43,060 nt of DNA from Anaerolineaceae bacterium (GTDB lineage Bacteria > Chloroflexota > Anaerolineae > Anaerolineales > Anaerolineaceae): assembly GCA_017417055.1 (NCBI GenBank), contig JAFPZX010000192.1, positions 1 to 43,060 of the forward strand, given 5' to 3'. The position numbers and the translations under genes are program-made. Under the pieces are notes generated by a model. The model was not told the DNA's origin. It did not search any database and saw only the letters and a program-made list of their open reading frames with translations. Numbering within the stretch: the first letter of the stretch is position 1; the number at the start of each line of letters is the position of its first letter. Positions 15,861 to 22,784 of the stretch are shown piece after piece.

Positions 15861-16776
15861 AATTCCACTTTCGGTAACCAGCGAGGAAAGCTTTGCCGGG
15901 CATGGCTTTTTTGCCCGGAGCCTGGAGCTCGTCCAGGACCAGCAGGCCGTCCGCTGTGGCGATGGCGGGCAGTCCTTTGCAGATGGTGCGAGTACCTGGC
16001 TGCATCTGTTCACTGTTTGATTCCCGATGAGCCTGATAGATTTTGAAAACCGCGCCGTCGATCTCAAACATGGCGGTCGGCCAGGGATTGTAAGCATGAA
16101 CTTTACAGACCAATACATCCGCACTTTGATTGAAATCCAGCATTCCGTCCTGTTTGGAGATCATTCCGGTATAACAGGCACCCTCTTCCGGCTGCGGCTG
16201 GGGCAGCAGCGTCCCTTCCGCATATGCAGGTATGGTTTCAACCAGCAGCTCTGCAGCCAGGTCCGCCATCTTCATCGAAAGAGTGACTGTGGTATCGTAA
16301 GGTTCGATCGGCAGCTCCCGTGCCTTCAGCATCGGGCCGGTATCAATGCCCGGGTCCATCTGCATGATGGTGACACCGGAGACAGTATCCCCGTTAAGGA
16401 TGGCAGCCTGGATCGGGGAAGCGCCCCGCCAGCGCGGCAGAAGGGATGCGTGCGCGTTCAAACAGCCGAGACGCGGCAGCTCCAGCACATTTTTCCGCAG
16501 AATCTGCCCAAAGGCCATTACGACGATCAAATCCGGCGCCCACTCCTGCAGTTGTTCAAAGGTTCCGGGAACCTTCATGCGTTCAGGCTGAATGACCGGG
16601 ATGTTCAATTCCAGGGCAGCCTGTTTGACCGCCGGCATCACAATTTTCTTTCCCCGCCCCGCTTCACGGTCCGGCTGGGTGACTACGCCCACCACATCAA
16701 AATGCTCCGCAAGCGCTTTCAATGACGGGACGGCTATCTCGGGCGAACCCATATAAACAATTCTTAATTTTTCCAT
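15847..16776 (-). CDS. fmt: Methionyl-tRNA formyltransferase
   Basis: 309-residue enzyme that formylates initiator Met-tRNA with 10-formyl-tetrahydrofolate. The formyltransferase domain carries the catalytic N107, H109 and D145 in LNAHASLLPRWRGASPIQ and MDPGIDTG, numbered almost as in E. coli (106/108/144). The C-terminal tRNA-binding domain is present (VHAYNPWPTAMF). The start codon has only a weak site (GGATGG). The final residues ESK and the TGA stop are encoded by repeat R1, so the original C-terminus may have been replaced. There is no def or other folate gene nearby. Confidence 0.93.
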   Translation of the reverse strand: MEKLRIVYMGSPEIAVPSLKALAEHFDVVGVVTQPDREAGRGKKIVMPAVKQAALELNIPVIQPERMKVPGTFEQLQEWAPDLIVVMAFGQILRKNVLELPRLGCLNAHASLLPRWRGASPIQAAILNGDTVSGVTIMQMDPGIDTGPMLKARELPIEPYDTTVTLSMKMADLAAELLVETIPAYAEGTLLPQPQPEEGACYTGMISKQDGMLDFNQSADVLVCKVHAYNPWPTAMFEIDGAVFKIYQAHRESNSEQMQPGTRTICKGLPAIATADGLLVLDELQAPGKKAMPGKAFLAGYRKWNSESK

Positions 16777-16792
16777 GTTCCATCCATAACAA

Positions 16793-16811
16793 AAGGGCGC
16801 TGTGCGCCCTT
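16793..16811 (-). terminator. Hairpin terminator between the PP2C-FGE gene and fmt
   Basis: AAGGGCGC (16793-16800), loop TGT, GCGCCCTT (16804-16811). On the minus strand it is followed by TTTTG, and it sits 17 nt before the fmt start. Confidence 0.6.
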
Positions 16812-16852
16812 ATTTATCGTAACTATTCAAAACCTGATCGACATACATACCG

Positions 16853-16889
16853 ACTGAGCGGCACTCGGTGCCGGTCCCCGATGTGCTCC
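16853..16889 (-). repeat. Dispersed repeat R2, shortened copy
   Basis: On the minus strand it reads GGAGCACATCGGGGACCGGC then ACCGAGTGCCGCTCAGT. It aligns with both ends of R2 while the central part is missing. Confidence 0.5.
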
Positions 16890-16926
16890 GTCCTGAATAG
16901 TCACTCAATAACTCCAAACAGAGACA

Positions 16927-19164
16927 TCACGGACGCGGACCCTGGAAGGGATCGCCCGGCTGGCCCTGGTTTTCATCCACGTAAGGCGGAATGGTGCCGC
17001 CGTTATCCGGAACCACACAGCGGAATCCGACAAAATAGCTGCTGGATTGGCTCAGATAGCTGCGTCCGGCGGTACGTGTATATGCCGGATAATTGTTCAC
17101 TTCGGTAGAGGCGCAGGAACCGCCGCGCATCACACGGGAACTGCCGTTTTCCGGTCCGGTGGGATTGGAGACGGTCGTCCCGCTCAGCTCTCCTTCGGCC
17201 TGAAGGGTCTGATAATAATTAGCGCTATACCAGGTGCTTGTCCATTCCCAGACATTCCCGGCCATATCCAACAGGCCATAGGGGCTTTCCCCATTCGGGA
17301 AGGAACCGACCTCGAACAGATCATTTCCGTATCCTTCGTCATCGACATAATTCGGGATATTCGCATAAGCGTTGTCGTAATCCGGTTCTTCATTTCCCCA
17401 CGGGTAGATCCGTCCGTCAGTACCGCGGGCTGCCTTTTCCCACTGGTATTCAGTCGGCAGATGCCCGCCGATCCAGGAGCAGAAGCGTTCCGCCTGTTCC
17501 ACAGTCACGTAAGAGACCGGATAATTTTCCAGCCCCGGCTGATACAGGGACATGTAATATCCCTGGTCGCAGACACCGGCTTCCGCACAGCGAAGGTACT
17601 GCGCGTTGGTAACTTCCGTTTTTCCAATCCAGTATCCATCCAAATAGACCCTAAGCTGAGGAGCCTCTTCCGCTTCATCAGCATAAGGGTCTTCATTTAG
17701 ATTGGAACCGAGCATGAAATTTCCGGCCGGGATGTATATCATTTCCGCACCGCTGCGTTCGTCTGTATAGTTTTCTTTGACTTCATCAGCAGCGGGTGTT
17801 ACTGCCTCAGGAGCCAGCGTCGGATAAGGTGTGGCTGTCACAGCCGCATCCGCGTTCTCTGCTTCCTGAGAACTTGTTTCAGTATTACCTGCTTCAAGGA
17901 CAGCTGCCGCTGTGCTTTCAACAGCAATCGCAACCTGGTTTTGTATTTCCGCCGCAGTGGTTTCTCTGATCATCGTCTGTGTTTCTTCCAGATCAATAAA
18001 AACCGGCGTAAAGGTGGGATAAGGCGTCTGCGTCGGCCAGGCAGCCACGGTCGCGGCAACAGCAAAGGCCTTTTGCGCCTCGGCCGTAATCTCATAAACC
18101 GTCATGCTTTCCCGAACCCAGTCAACGGTAGGTGTCGGGGTGTCACGGGGTGGAACCAGATCACCGAGATATTTCGCGCGGAATTCCTCCGGAATAATAC
18201 CAAACCGGGCCGCTGCCCAGACACCGGCTGCTAACAGCATCAGGCCAAGCAAAACCGAAAGGATGATCTGAGGCAGCTTGTCCTTTTTCTTTTTTCCGCC
18301 GTTTTCCGATTTCTGTTTTTTCGGGCGATTGGCACGGATCATCTCAATCTCTTTCTTTTCGAGATTGAGATCGGTGTCCTCCGGGCTGTCTCCGTCAACC
18401 CGGATCATTGTATCGACCTGATCCCCTTCGTAAATCCGGATCGCGGCAACAGAAGCAGGAACATTCGCTTTGTCAAGAGAAGAGGAACCCAACAGCTGCT
18501 GAACGATCGAGCGCGGGCTGTTGTTTTCCGCTGCTTCGAGGATTTCTTTTTTGCCGATAAAGGTGTCCAGGGAACCGCTGCACAGTAAAAGCGTATCTCC
18601 GCCATGCACATCAATGCCGTCATAAACATCCGTGGTGATGTCGCGTTCTTTTCCCAGCGAAGTGGGAATCGCGTTTGAATTATCGGCTTCTTTCCCGGAT
18701 TGTTCCTGTTCCTCAACCGGTGCGGCGTCTTCTGTGATCTGGAATACTTTCCCGTTTCGGATGATGTAAGCCCGGCAGCCGCCTACAGTAGCAATGGCGA
18801 CTTTTCCATTGGTGACAGACGCGGCAATAGCGGCCGATTCCATGGAATCCGACTGGACTTTGGCATATTCATAAATCTCGTTGTTCGCCGTGCGCATGGC
18901 AAGTGCCAGTTTGTTGGCATCGACATAATCATAGGAATGGAAATATTCGTAAAGGATCTTTTTCGCTGTAAAACGGGCACTGACTTCCGGAAATGAAGTG
19001 CCTTTGACGCCGCTCGCAAGAACATACAAGTTGGAAGCTCCGACTGTCCCATCCGGCTCTTTTTCATAGAAACATGAATATTCGGTGGAAAAATCACTGC
19101 TCCCGTGGAATGTACCAGCATACCCGGCGGAATAAACCTTCGGTTCAGGGTTGTTGTTTTCCAT
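16927..19164 (-). CDS. Membrane protein: degenerate PP2C-like domain, TM segment, FGE-sulfatase fold
   Basis: 745 residues. Residues ~10-245 follow the fold of PP2C serine/threonine phosphatases, but the metal-binding motifs are altered. The ADG motif is ASG (S51), GDSR is GGCR (129-130), T-x-DH is TEDA (A147) and CSDGL is CSGSL (G197). A basic stretch (291-297) and one TM segment (~298-320) follow, then a Thr/Pro-rich linker (TPTPTVDW, PTQTPYPTFTP). From 472 an FGE/SUMF1 fold is seen (IPAGNFMLGS, DGYWIGKTEVTNAQY, LPTEYQWEKAARG, DMAGNVWEW, RVMRGGS, FVGFRCV). Catalytic FGE cysteines are not apparent, so it is probably a binding or sensing module outside the cell. ATG 19164 follows GAGAGAGA; a TTG at 19182 is possible. 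Confidence 0.85.
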   Translation of the reverse strand: MENNNPEPKVYSAGYAGTFHGSSDFSTEYSCFYEKEPDGTVGASNLYVLASGVKGTSFPEVSARFTAKKILYEYFHSYDYVDANKLALAMRTANNEIYEYAKVQSDSMESAAIAASVTNGKVAIATVGGCRAYIIRNGKVFQITEDAAPVEEQEQSGKEADNSNAIPTSLGKERDITTDVYDGIDVHGGDTLLLCSGSLDTFIGKKEILEAAENNSPRSIVQQLLGSSSLDKANVPASVAAIRIYEGDQVDTMIRVDGDSPEDTDLNLEKKEIEMIRANRPKKQKSENGGKKKKDKLPQIILSVLLGLMLLAAGVWAAARFGIIPEEFRAKYLGDLVPPRDTPTPTVDWVRESMTVYEITAEAQKAFAVAATVAAWPTQTPYPTFTPVFIDLEETQTMIRETTAAEIQNQVAIAVESTAAAVLEAGNTETSSQEAENADAAVTATPYPTLAPEAVTPAADEVKENYTDERSGAEMIYIPAGNFMLGSNLNEDPYADEAEEAPQLRVYLDGYWIGKTEVTNAQYLRCAEAGVCDQGYYMSLYQPGLENYPVSYVTVEQAERFCSWIGGHLPTEYQWEKAARGTDGRIYPWGNEEPDYDNAYANIPNYVDDEGYGNDLFEVGSFPNGESPYGLLDMAGNVWEWTSTWYSANYYQTLQAEGELSGTTVSNPTGPENGSSRVMRGGSCASTEVNNYPAYTRTAGRSYLSQSSSYFVGFRCVVPDNGGTIPPYVDENQGQPGDPFQGPRP

Positions 19165-19287
19165 AGGTTCTCTCTCTCTCAAATTAAACCATTGTCAGAA
19201 CTATCTTAATAATTCCATCTTCCATTATAATACAATCCTTAAAAAAAACGAGAAAAAACATAAATTTTAAGGAAGTTTTGCTTAAAA

Positions 19288-19323
19288 GTTTGTAGTTGGT
19301 GACTGGTGGTTAGTAGCTGGCAA
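19288..19323. repeat. Degenerate short-word repeat tract (TTGGTGACTGG type)
   Basis: TGTAGTTGGTGACTGGTGGT continuing TAGTAGCTGGCAAC. It directly adjoins the broken end of the recQ remnant. Confidence 0.5.
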
Positions 19324-19325
19324 CT

Positions 19326-19619
19326 CTCGAGATGACGGTCCGCTGCTGTCCGGGCGTCAGACTGCTGTTGAGAAACGCTGCCCGGATCCCGTATTATTCA
19401 GCGTGAGCACCTGGTCCAGCATCAGGGAGACCAGCGGTGAAATCACGAGTGTCAGGCCTTCAAAGGTGAGAGACGGTATCTGGAAACAGACAGACTTTCC
19501 CGCACCTGTCGGCATGATGCTCATCACATCTTTCCCGGAAAGGATCGCGTTGACCAGGCGTTCCTGCCCGGGTGGAAGCTGTCATAGCCAAAAGTTTTCT
19601 TTAAGATTTCCTGTGCTGT
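19326..19619 (-). pseudogene. recQ: RecQ helicase remnant (N-terminal ~100 codons, frameshifted)
   Basis: On the minus strand, three frames together read as the N-terminus of Rec[17 protein letters not shown] comes first. After a one-base deletion near 19566-19571 comes [33 protein letters not shown] (Walker A) and [17 protein letters not shown]. After a second shift near 19389-19396 comes [20 protein letters not shown]. It then breaks off in a degenerate repeat. The helicase core beyond motif Ia, the RQC and the HRDC domains are absent. No start codon remains; the remnant begins 5 bp after the stop of the Rpn-like gene upstream. Confidence 0.85.
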
Positions 19620-19623
19620 CTAT

Positions 19624-20466
19624 TTATGCAGTTACCGGCTGTATTAGATATGCATTTGCTTCATCGACAGAAAGATTAAAATCCTTCATGATAACATTTC
19701 TGATCTGATCATCATCGGCATTCAATAAGGATCGATACAATTTTATAGTCTGAGTAATTTCGCCTTCCTTACGGCCTTCTTCACGGCCTTCTTCACGGCC
19801 TTCGGCCTTTATCTCATTATCTCTGATATAATGTCTTAGGTACTCAAGTCTGTTTGCTTCATTGTCTTTTACGGATTTCACTGCGTCATCTAATTCACGG
19901 CTGAAACCACCGGTCACTTTTTCGAGATCTAAATACATAATTACCTCCTTCAATTCTTCACTAATTTCCCCTTTGCATCCTTTTGTATTGACCACAATCT
20001 TATAAGCTTCATCGCCAAATTTCAGTTCAGGATCTTCTCTGCAGGTATTTTCAAAGGTATAAATATATCGGTTTTGTTCAAATGGATCATAATTACAGAT
20101 AAAAATGATATAAGAATTTCGAAGTTTATTGTAATCGTCACCCGGGTTCAAAACGCTGATATCGATTGCTGACTGATAATATCGCATTCTTTTGGGAAGA
20201 TTTCGCTTGTCCGATGTCTGTATTTCAACATTGTAAATAATACCGTTTTCATCGACTACATATAAATCCAAGCGAACACCTTTCGATTCATAAGATGTCT
20301 TTTCGGTCTTCTGCGCTTCAAGAAATTCGATTCTCGAAATATTAATATTCAGGATGCATTGCAGCAGTCGTTTCAAAATATCTTTATTCCGCATAACTGC
20401 TGCGAACATATAATCATCCATCAACGTTAATTCGTCAAGTGTTTTTTTCAAAGTTTTACCACTCAT
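19624..20466 (-). CDS. Rpn family PD-(D/E)XK nuclease / putative transposase
   Basis: 280-residue member of the Rpn (recombination-promoting nuclease, transposase_31-like) family. The N-terminus LDELTLMDDYMFAAVM is typical. The PD-(D/E)XK core is D67 (GVRLDLYVVDENG) with E81-x-Q83 (YNVEIQTSD), then RMRYYQSAIDISVLNPGDDY. The C-terminus has the family tract EGREEGREEGRKEG, encoded by a 12-bp tandem repeat (about 19769-19805), and a short helical tail. I see no good ribosome binding site before ATG 20466, but the conserved N-terminus supports it. It sits against a decayed recQ, which suggests past rearrangement. Confidence 0.88.
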   Translation of the reverse strand: MSGKTLKKTLDELTLMDDYMFAAVMRNKDILKRLLQCILNINISRIEFLEAQKTEKTSYESKGVRLDLYVVDENGIIYNVEIQTSDKRNLPKRMRYYQSAIDISVLNPGDDYNKLRNSYIIFICNYDPFEQNRYIYTFENTCREDPELKFGDEAYKIVVNTKGCKGEISEELKEVIMYLDLEKVTGGFSRELDDAVKSVKDNEANRLEYLRHYIRDNEIKAEGREEGREEGRKEGEITQTIKLYRSLLNADDDQIRNVIMKDFNLSVDEANAYLIQPVTA

Positions 20467-20504
20467 AGATTAATTATATATCGAAAAATACTATATGACA
20501 ATAC

Positions 20505-21356
20505 TCAGGAAAACTTTGCATAAGCTGTTATTGTTTTCGGCAGTGATTCCAACAGATCACCCGCCATGACTGAATAAGGATTCCCGAATGTATCAGCGGC
20601 GAGCAGACCGGCTCTGGCATGGACCTCACCGCCCAGCCAGGCTGCGTCAAAAGCTGGCTTTCCCTGTGCGGCAAAACCGGCGATAATGCCCGCAAGGACA
20701 TCCCCGCTGCCTGCAACAGAGAGCGCGGATGTGACATAGGGAAGAACGACATAATATCCTTCCGGAGAGGCAATAACCGTGTGAGCACCTTTCAATAAAA
20801 TGATATGGTGCCATTCGGCTGCCTTCGCGAGTGCCAGTTTCGCCCGATTCTCCTGCACTTCCGCCACGCTCATCCTGCACAAACGTGCCATCTCTCCCGG
20901 ATGCGGCGTCAGGACGCAGTTTTCCGGAACAGTTTCGAACCATTCAGGGCTTCGGGAAAGCAGATTCAGCGCATCCGCGTCAAGCACGATCAGTTTGCTG
21001 AACATCGCGGCACTGTTGATCAGTGAAGGCAGCTTTGCAGCGATTTCCGGGGCAGTACCCAAGCCCGGACCGATGACCGTCACAGCATTTTTCCGTTCCG
21101 GTACCAACCCATCCGCAAAGGCTTTGCAGTCCCAGACCGCCTCGGTAAATCCCGGAGCGCCGCAATTTCGCACAATTTCCGGGACGACCAGTTCCACCAG
21201 TCCGCATCCGACGCGGTAAGCTGCCTTCCCACAAAGGATCGGAGCCCCGAGATAATTCTCACATCCGCCGACCACTGTCACGCAGCCGAAGCTGCCCTTA
21301 TTTCCATCCTCTGCCCGCGCGGGCAAACTGATCAATCTCTGAACTTCGGCCATCAT
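20505..21356 (-). CDS. nnrD: ADP/ATP-dependent NAD(P)H-hydrate dehydratase, stand-alone
   Basis: 283-residue ribokinase-like enzyme that repairs hydrated NAD(P)H (NADHX, NADPHX) using ADP or ATP. Motifs: KGSFGCVTVVGG (20-31), GPGLG (96-100), LDADALNLL (125-133), LTPHPGEMARL (149-159), LKGAHTVIA and the catalytic AGSGDVLAG (215-223). The epimerase domain usually fused or paired (NnrE) is absent. Its start overlaps the toxN stop (ATGATG context, 4-nt overlap), so it is translationally coupled to the type III toxin gene, an odd partner for a metabolite-repair enzyme. Confidence 0.92.
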   Translation of the reverse strand: MMAEVQRLISLPARAEDGNKGSFGCVTVVGGCENYLGAPILCGKAAYRVGCGLVELVVPEIVRNCGAPGFTEAVWDCKAFADGLVPERKNAVTVIGPGLGTAPEIAAKLPSLINSAAMFSKLIVLDADALNLLSRSPEWFETVPENCVLTPHPGEMARLCRMSVAEVQENRAKLALAKAAEWHHIILLKGAHTVIASPEGYYVVLPYVTSALSVAGSGDVLAGIIAGFAAQGKPAFDAAWLGGEVHARAGLLAADTFGNPYSVMAGDLLESLPKTITAYAKFS

Positions 21357-21883
21357 TTAGCTCCTGATTCATTTGTTCGGCATTTGAGGAAATATTCTTT
21401 GCAATGTTTTTCATCTTCAGAAAAATTACAGCACCTGTCAGCTAATGATTTCCACGCTTTATTATTTACGATCATATTATATAATTTCTCAGCTTGATTC
21501 AAAATCAAATCACGATGTGAATTACACCATGACAATTGATTCATCAACAGTTTTTTGTACATTATTACTTCTTGTGTATCCTCTTTGTCTATTCTCATGT
21601 CTATTTCTTTGATTGAAAAATCATTCACCGGAATCATATTGTTGAAATTGACAGCGCCCCAGATACCGTTATTAATTTTCAAAAAATCTATTTGATTACT
21701 CATCGCTAAATGTTTTGGCTTTGGTGAAGTCAGCGGAGCGTAATATTTAAAATCCCTGATAGAAAAAACAATACCCACAAAAGGTCTGGATGATTTTTTC
21801 TCCATAGTATGCGGAACCTTTGCATCAAATTGCCGTAAGAAATTACAATAGGAAGTATCAATGGTGTAAAATGAAAATCTCAT
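21353..21883 (-). CDS. toxN: Type III toxin-antitoxin toxin, ToxN/AbiQ family endoribonuclease
   Basis: 176-residue endoribonuclease toxin of the ToxN/AbiQ family. These enzymes cut cellular and phage RNA at A-rich sites and are held inactive by a repeat RNA; several give abortive phage infection. Family hallmarks: FYTIDTSYCNFLRQFDAKVP (5-24), RPFVGIVFSI, YYAPLTSPKPKH with T52, S53 and K55 at the positions known from ToxN, NFNNMIPV, and YKKLLMNQLSWCNSHRDLI. The start at 21883 has AAGGTG 5 nt upstream. Just 5' lie a terminator hairpin and three 35-bp repeats with their own promoter, which is the complete toxI-toxN arrangement. The stop overlaps nnrD. Confidence 0.9.
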   Translation of the reverse strand: MRFSFYTIDTSYCNFLRQFDAKVPHTMEKKSSRPFVGIVFSIRDFKYYAPLTSPKPKHLAMSNQIDFLKINNGIWGAVNFNNMIPVNDFSIKEIDMRIDKEDTQEVIMYKKLLMNQLSWCNSHRDLILNQAEKLYNMIVNNKAWKSLADRCCNFSEDEKHCKEYFLKCRTNESGAK

Positions 21884-21895
21884 GAATTCACCTTT

Positions 21896-21924
21896 AAAAA
21901 ATGACCGGTTTTTGTTCCGGTCAT
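21896..21924 (-). terminator. Terminator between repeat RNA antitoxin and toxN
   Basis: ATGACCGG (21901-21908) and CCGGTCAT (21917-21924) form a perfect 8-bp stem; on the minus strand ATTTTTT follows. It lies between the last repeat and the toxN ribosome binding site. In ToxIN systems such a leaky terminator makes antitoxin RNA more abundant than toxin mRNA. Confidence 0.75.
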
Positions 21925-21927
21925 AAC

Positions 21928-22032
21928 TTTTTTAGCTCCCACTTATTGGTAGGGTACACCGCTTTTTTAGCTCCCACTTATTGGTAGGGTACACCGCTTT
22001 TTTAGCTCCCACTTATTGGTAGGGTACACCGC
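21928..22032 (-). ncRNA. toxI: ToxI-type antitoxin RNA: three perfect 35-nt tandem repeats
   Basis: Three identical 35-bp units (minus strand: 22032-21998, 21997-21963, 21962-21928), each starting GCGGTGTACCCTACC and ending GGGAGCTAAAAAA. Five A residues precede the first unit, so cleavage in the A-runs would give exactly three equal RNAs. Within one unit G3-G4-U5 can pair with A13-C14-C15, and C9-C10-C11 with G23-G24-G25; the pairs interleave as an H-type pseudoknot, as in known ToxI RNAs. Length (35 nt), copy number, promoter, terminator and position before toxN all fit family knowledge. There are no spacers, so it is not CRISPR. Confidence 0.88.
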
Positions 22033-22055
22033 TTTTTGGATTACTCCACAACTTT

Positions 22056-22084
22056 AGTATATAGCTTTTCTTTCAAAAAGTCAA
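22056..22084 (-). promoter_or_regulatory. Promoter of the toxI-toxN locus
   Basis: On the minus strand TTGACT (22084-22079), a 17-bp spacer, TATACT (22061-22056). Transcription would start near 22049, about 17 nt before the first repeat. A second TTGACT lies 8 bp further upstream. Confidence 0.75.
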
Positions 22085-22171
22085 GAGTCAATTTAATCAA
22101 GCTTTATTTACAGAAATTATGATTTTGATTCTCGAGATAACCAACTTTAGAACGCACTTCGTTCTGATTCC

Positions 22172-22483
22172 TCACAATTTTTTTATATAATTCTCTCGTG
22201 CATGAAAAATCCCGGAAATCTTTATACAATCATCACATATAAGATACAAAATCACATAATCATAATGAGCCAAAATGCATTTTCTATATTCTTTTTTAGC
22301 CAGATATGGATCATCACACATCGGAAAAGACTCAGGAAATTTTTCTATTGTCTCGTATAAATCAAAAATTTCATCCAATATTTCGCTTGATGCCTTCGAA
22401 TTTTTCAGTTTATTCACAATATAAAATATTATATTGTCCAGCTGATTATTTGCTTCGGCTGAAACAATGAGTTTATAGCCCAT
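22172..22483 (-). CDS. ParE/RelE-superfamily type II toxin
   Basis: 103-residue toxin of the ParE/RelE fold (small basic mRNA interferase or gyrase poison; which one cannot be told). YKLIVSAEANNQLDNIIFYI is the usual N-terminal strand and helix, FPESFPMCDDPYL follows in the middle, and YRKCILAHYDYVILYLI ends in strands with conserved Arg and Tyr, followed by HARENYIKKL. Its start overlaps the antitoxin stop by 11 nt, showing coupling. No terminator is seen between it and the toxI promoter region downstream. Confidence 0.85.
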   Translation of the reverse strand: MGYKLIVSAEANNQLDNIIFYIVNKLKNSKASSEILDEIFDLYETIEKFPESFPMCDDPYLAKKEYRKCILAHYDYVILYLICDDCIKISGIFHARENYIKKL

Positions 22484-22733
22484 ATTTAGCTCTTATATCA
22501 GTTAAGGCAGTTTTTGCGTCTAAATAGGCCCCTGCGACGAACTGCTGTTCAGAAATTGCAAGCTCTTTGAATATTTCCAGCTTTTTGAACATTTCGTCAT
22601 ATGCATCCATACTCATCAATACCATCTCACCAAACCCATTTTTTGTAATAAAAATAGGCTCATTCGTATTTCGGCACATTTCGAAAATGTGATTTGTGTC
22701 TTTGAGTTCTTTTATGGGAATTATTTGCGGCAT
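22473..22733 (-). CDS. Phd/YefM-type antitoxin
   Basis: 86-residue antitoxin. The N-terminus IIPIKELKDTNHIFEMC followed by EPIFITKNGFGEMVLMSMDAY is the Phd/YefM DNA-binding fold; the C-terminal helix would wrap the toxin encoded next. The start at 22733 follows GAGG with short spacing. Such antitoxins repress their own promoter, and a 14-bp palindrome overlapping the likely -10 element lies just upstream (22743-22773). Confidence 0.87.
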   Translation of the reverse strand: MPQIIPIKELKDTNHIFEMCRNTNEPIFITKNGFGEMVLMSMDAYDEMFKKLEIFKELAISEQQFVAGAYLDAKTALTDIRAKYGL

Positions 22734-22742
22734 AAATCCTCT

Positions 22743-22773
22743 TAAGGGATAATTATACCATAATTATCCCTTA
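22743..22773 (-). promoter_or_regulatory. Operator palindrome and extended -10 promoter of the Phd-ParE pair
   Basis: Perfect inverted repeat TAAGGGATAATTAT (22743-22756), ACC, ATAATTATCCCTTA (22760-22773). On the minus strand it contains TGGTATAAT, an extended -10 (TATAAT at 22757-22752), so a bound repressor would block RNA polymerase. It begins 10 bp upstream of the antitoxin ATG. Confidence 0.7.
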
Positions 22774-22784
22774 GGAATTATTAA

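Noticed and set aside
16927-19164. Active formylglycine-generating enzyme for sulfatases
   Set aside because: The expected C-terminal cysteine pair is not visible and no sulfatase is nearby; the fold is likely used for binding.
19403-19708. Plus-strand open frame over the recQ remnant
   Set aside because: It is the complement of the recQ remnant and of the end of the Rpn-type gene.
21928-22032. Possible CRISPR array
   Set aside because: The 35-bp units touch each other with no spacers and no cas genes are nearby; the ToxI interpretation explains them.
21884-22171. Small protein gene upstream of toxN
   Set aside because: The repeat region has no start codon with a ribosome binding site; the RNA antitoxin explains it fully.
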